A program made the translations under genes and the position numbers. Below are positions 51,650 through 52,113 of a stretch of DNA of 52,113 bases, in pieces (the first letter of the stretch is position 1; every line of letters begins with the position of its first letter). Below the pieces are notes generated by a model. That model had not been told where the DNA came from. It ran no database searches and was given only the letters and a program-made list of their open reading frames with translations. Location of the stretch: positions 1 through 52,113 of the forward strand of contig JBAQRB010000118.1 in the NCBI GenBank assembly GCA_049295655.1, written 5' to 3'. The DNA comes from CAJBIL01 sp049295655. GTDB taxonomy: Bacteria; Pseudomonadota; Gammaproteobacteria; Burkholderiales; Rhodocyclaceae.

Positions 51650-52113
51650 ATGCGCATCGGCGTTCCCTCTGAAATCAAAGCCAGCGAGTTTCGCGTCGGG
51701 CTGGTGCCGGCGTCGGTGCATGAGCTGGCCGCGGCCGGCCACGAAGTCCTCGTCGAATCCGGCGCCGGCGCGCGTATCGGCTTTTCCGACGCCGACTATG
51801 CGGCGGCCGGCGCCCGGATCGTCGGCGACGCGGCGCAGGCGTGGGCTGCCGAACTGGTCGTCAAGGTCAAGGAACCGCAGCCGGTCGAATTCCCCTTTCT
51901 GCGCGCCGATCAGTTGCTGTTCACCTACCTGCATCTGGCGCCCGATCCGCGCCAGGCGGAAGCCTTGCTGCAGGCCGGCGGCGTCGCCATCGCCTACGAG
52001 ACGGTGACCGACGCGCAGGGGCGGTTGCCGCTGCTCGCGCCGATGTCGGCGGTGGCCGGGCGGATGGCCGTGCAGGCCGGCGCGCACTTTCTCGAAATCA
52101 CGCACGGCGGTCG
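51650..52113 (+). CDS. ald: Alanine dehydrogenase (3' end outside the window)
   Basis: The first 154 codons of an NAD-dependent alanine dehydrogenase, which interconverts L-alanine and pyruvate plus ammonia. 'MRIGVPSEIKASEFRVGLVP', 'HEVLVESGAGARIGFSDADY', 'VVKVKEPQPVEF', 'LFTYLHLAPDPRQAE' and 'PLLAPMSAVAGRMAVQAGAH' are the family N-terminal blocks. Ala/pyridine nucleotide transhydrogenase PntA shares this start but not the 'YLHLAPD' to 'LLAPMSAVAGRMA' pairing. GAGGAGAG lies before the ATG. The 90 bases between the primase-helicase stop and this start show no repeat or attachment site. Confidence 0.9.
   Translation, partial: MRIGVPSEIKASEFRVGLVPASVHELAAAGHEVLVESGAGARIGFSDADYAAAGARIVGDAAQAWAAELVVKVKEPQPVEFPFLRADQLLFTYLHLAPDPRQAEALLQAGGVAIAYETVTDAQGRLPLLAPMSAVAGRMAVQAGAHFLEITHGG

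Overview
The window is high-GC chromosomal DNA whose gene content points to a betaproteobacterium, most likely Rhodocyclales (Azonexus/Dechloromonas-like). The reasons are the rpsF-priB-rpsR-rplI order, the small betaproteobacterial DUF3460 and DUF3567 proteins, a cysB / sulfite exporter / cysI-DUF934-cysH-cysDN sulfur locus, and a very large c-di-GMP hybrid kinase. No species claim is made. No rRNA, tRNA or CRISPR array was seen. No stretch longer than about 270 bases lacks a gene.

Layout. 1-7.2 kb: end of a probable FAD oxidoreductase, a YbbA-type ABC ATPase divergent from tesA, mnmH, a methyltransferase, an OsmC protein, an ADP-forming acyl-CoA synthetase fused to a GNAT domain, and two small DUF proteins. 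7.2-11.6 kb: clpB behind a good sigma-32 promoter, and a CoA-transferase. 11.6-17.4 kb: a minus-strand operon dinG-like helicase / unknown ATP-grasp-like protein / mobB / moeA / moaD / moaE, i.e. late molybdenum-cofactor synthesis with one uncharacterised member. 17.5-24.7 kb: FliD-like protein, Bcp peroxiredoxin, PIN-PhoH ATPase, a Tat-exported transglutaminase-fold protein whose catalytic Cys is Ser, dnaB, and the S6-PriB-S18-L9 operon.

24.8-34.9 kb: a minus-strand sensory block. Two tandem, mosaic TonB-dependent receptors with a duplicated leader are followed by a periplasmic binding protein and a 1485-residue kinase carrying three receiver domains, HPt, GGDEF and EAL. 35-38.5 kb: RcnB/CigR-like secreted protein, a secreted metalloprotease with an atypical zinc motif, bacteriohemerythrin, photolyase. 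38.6-46.3 kb: assimilatory sulfate reduction under a CysB-type regulator. An antitoxin-PIN toxin module with its own promoter sits between cysD and cysN.

46.4-51.6 kb: a small accessory island of visibly lower GC. It holds a DUF1778/GNAT toxin-antitoxin pair, the last 50 codons of a type I restriction specificity gene (hsdS), and a tight operon of RhuM, DUF6155 and a TOTE-type primase-helicase fusion. This is the best candidate for an uncharacterised defence/conflict system. The window ends inside an alanine dehydrogenase gene.
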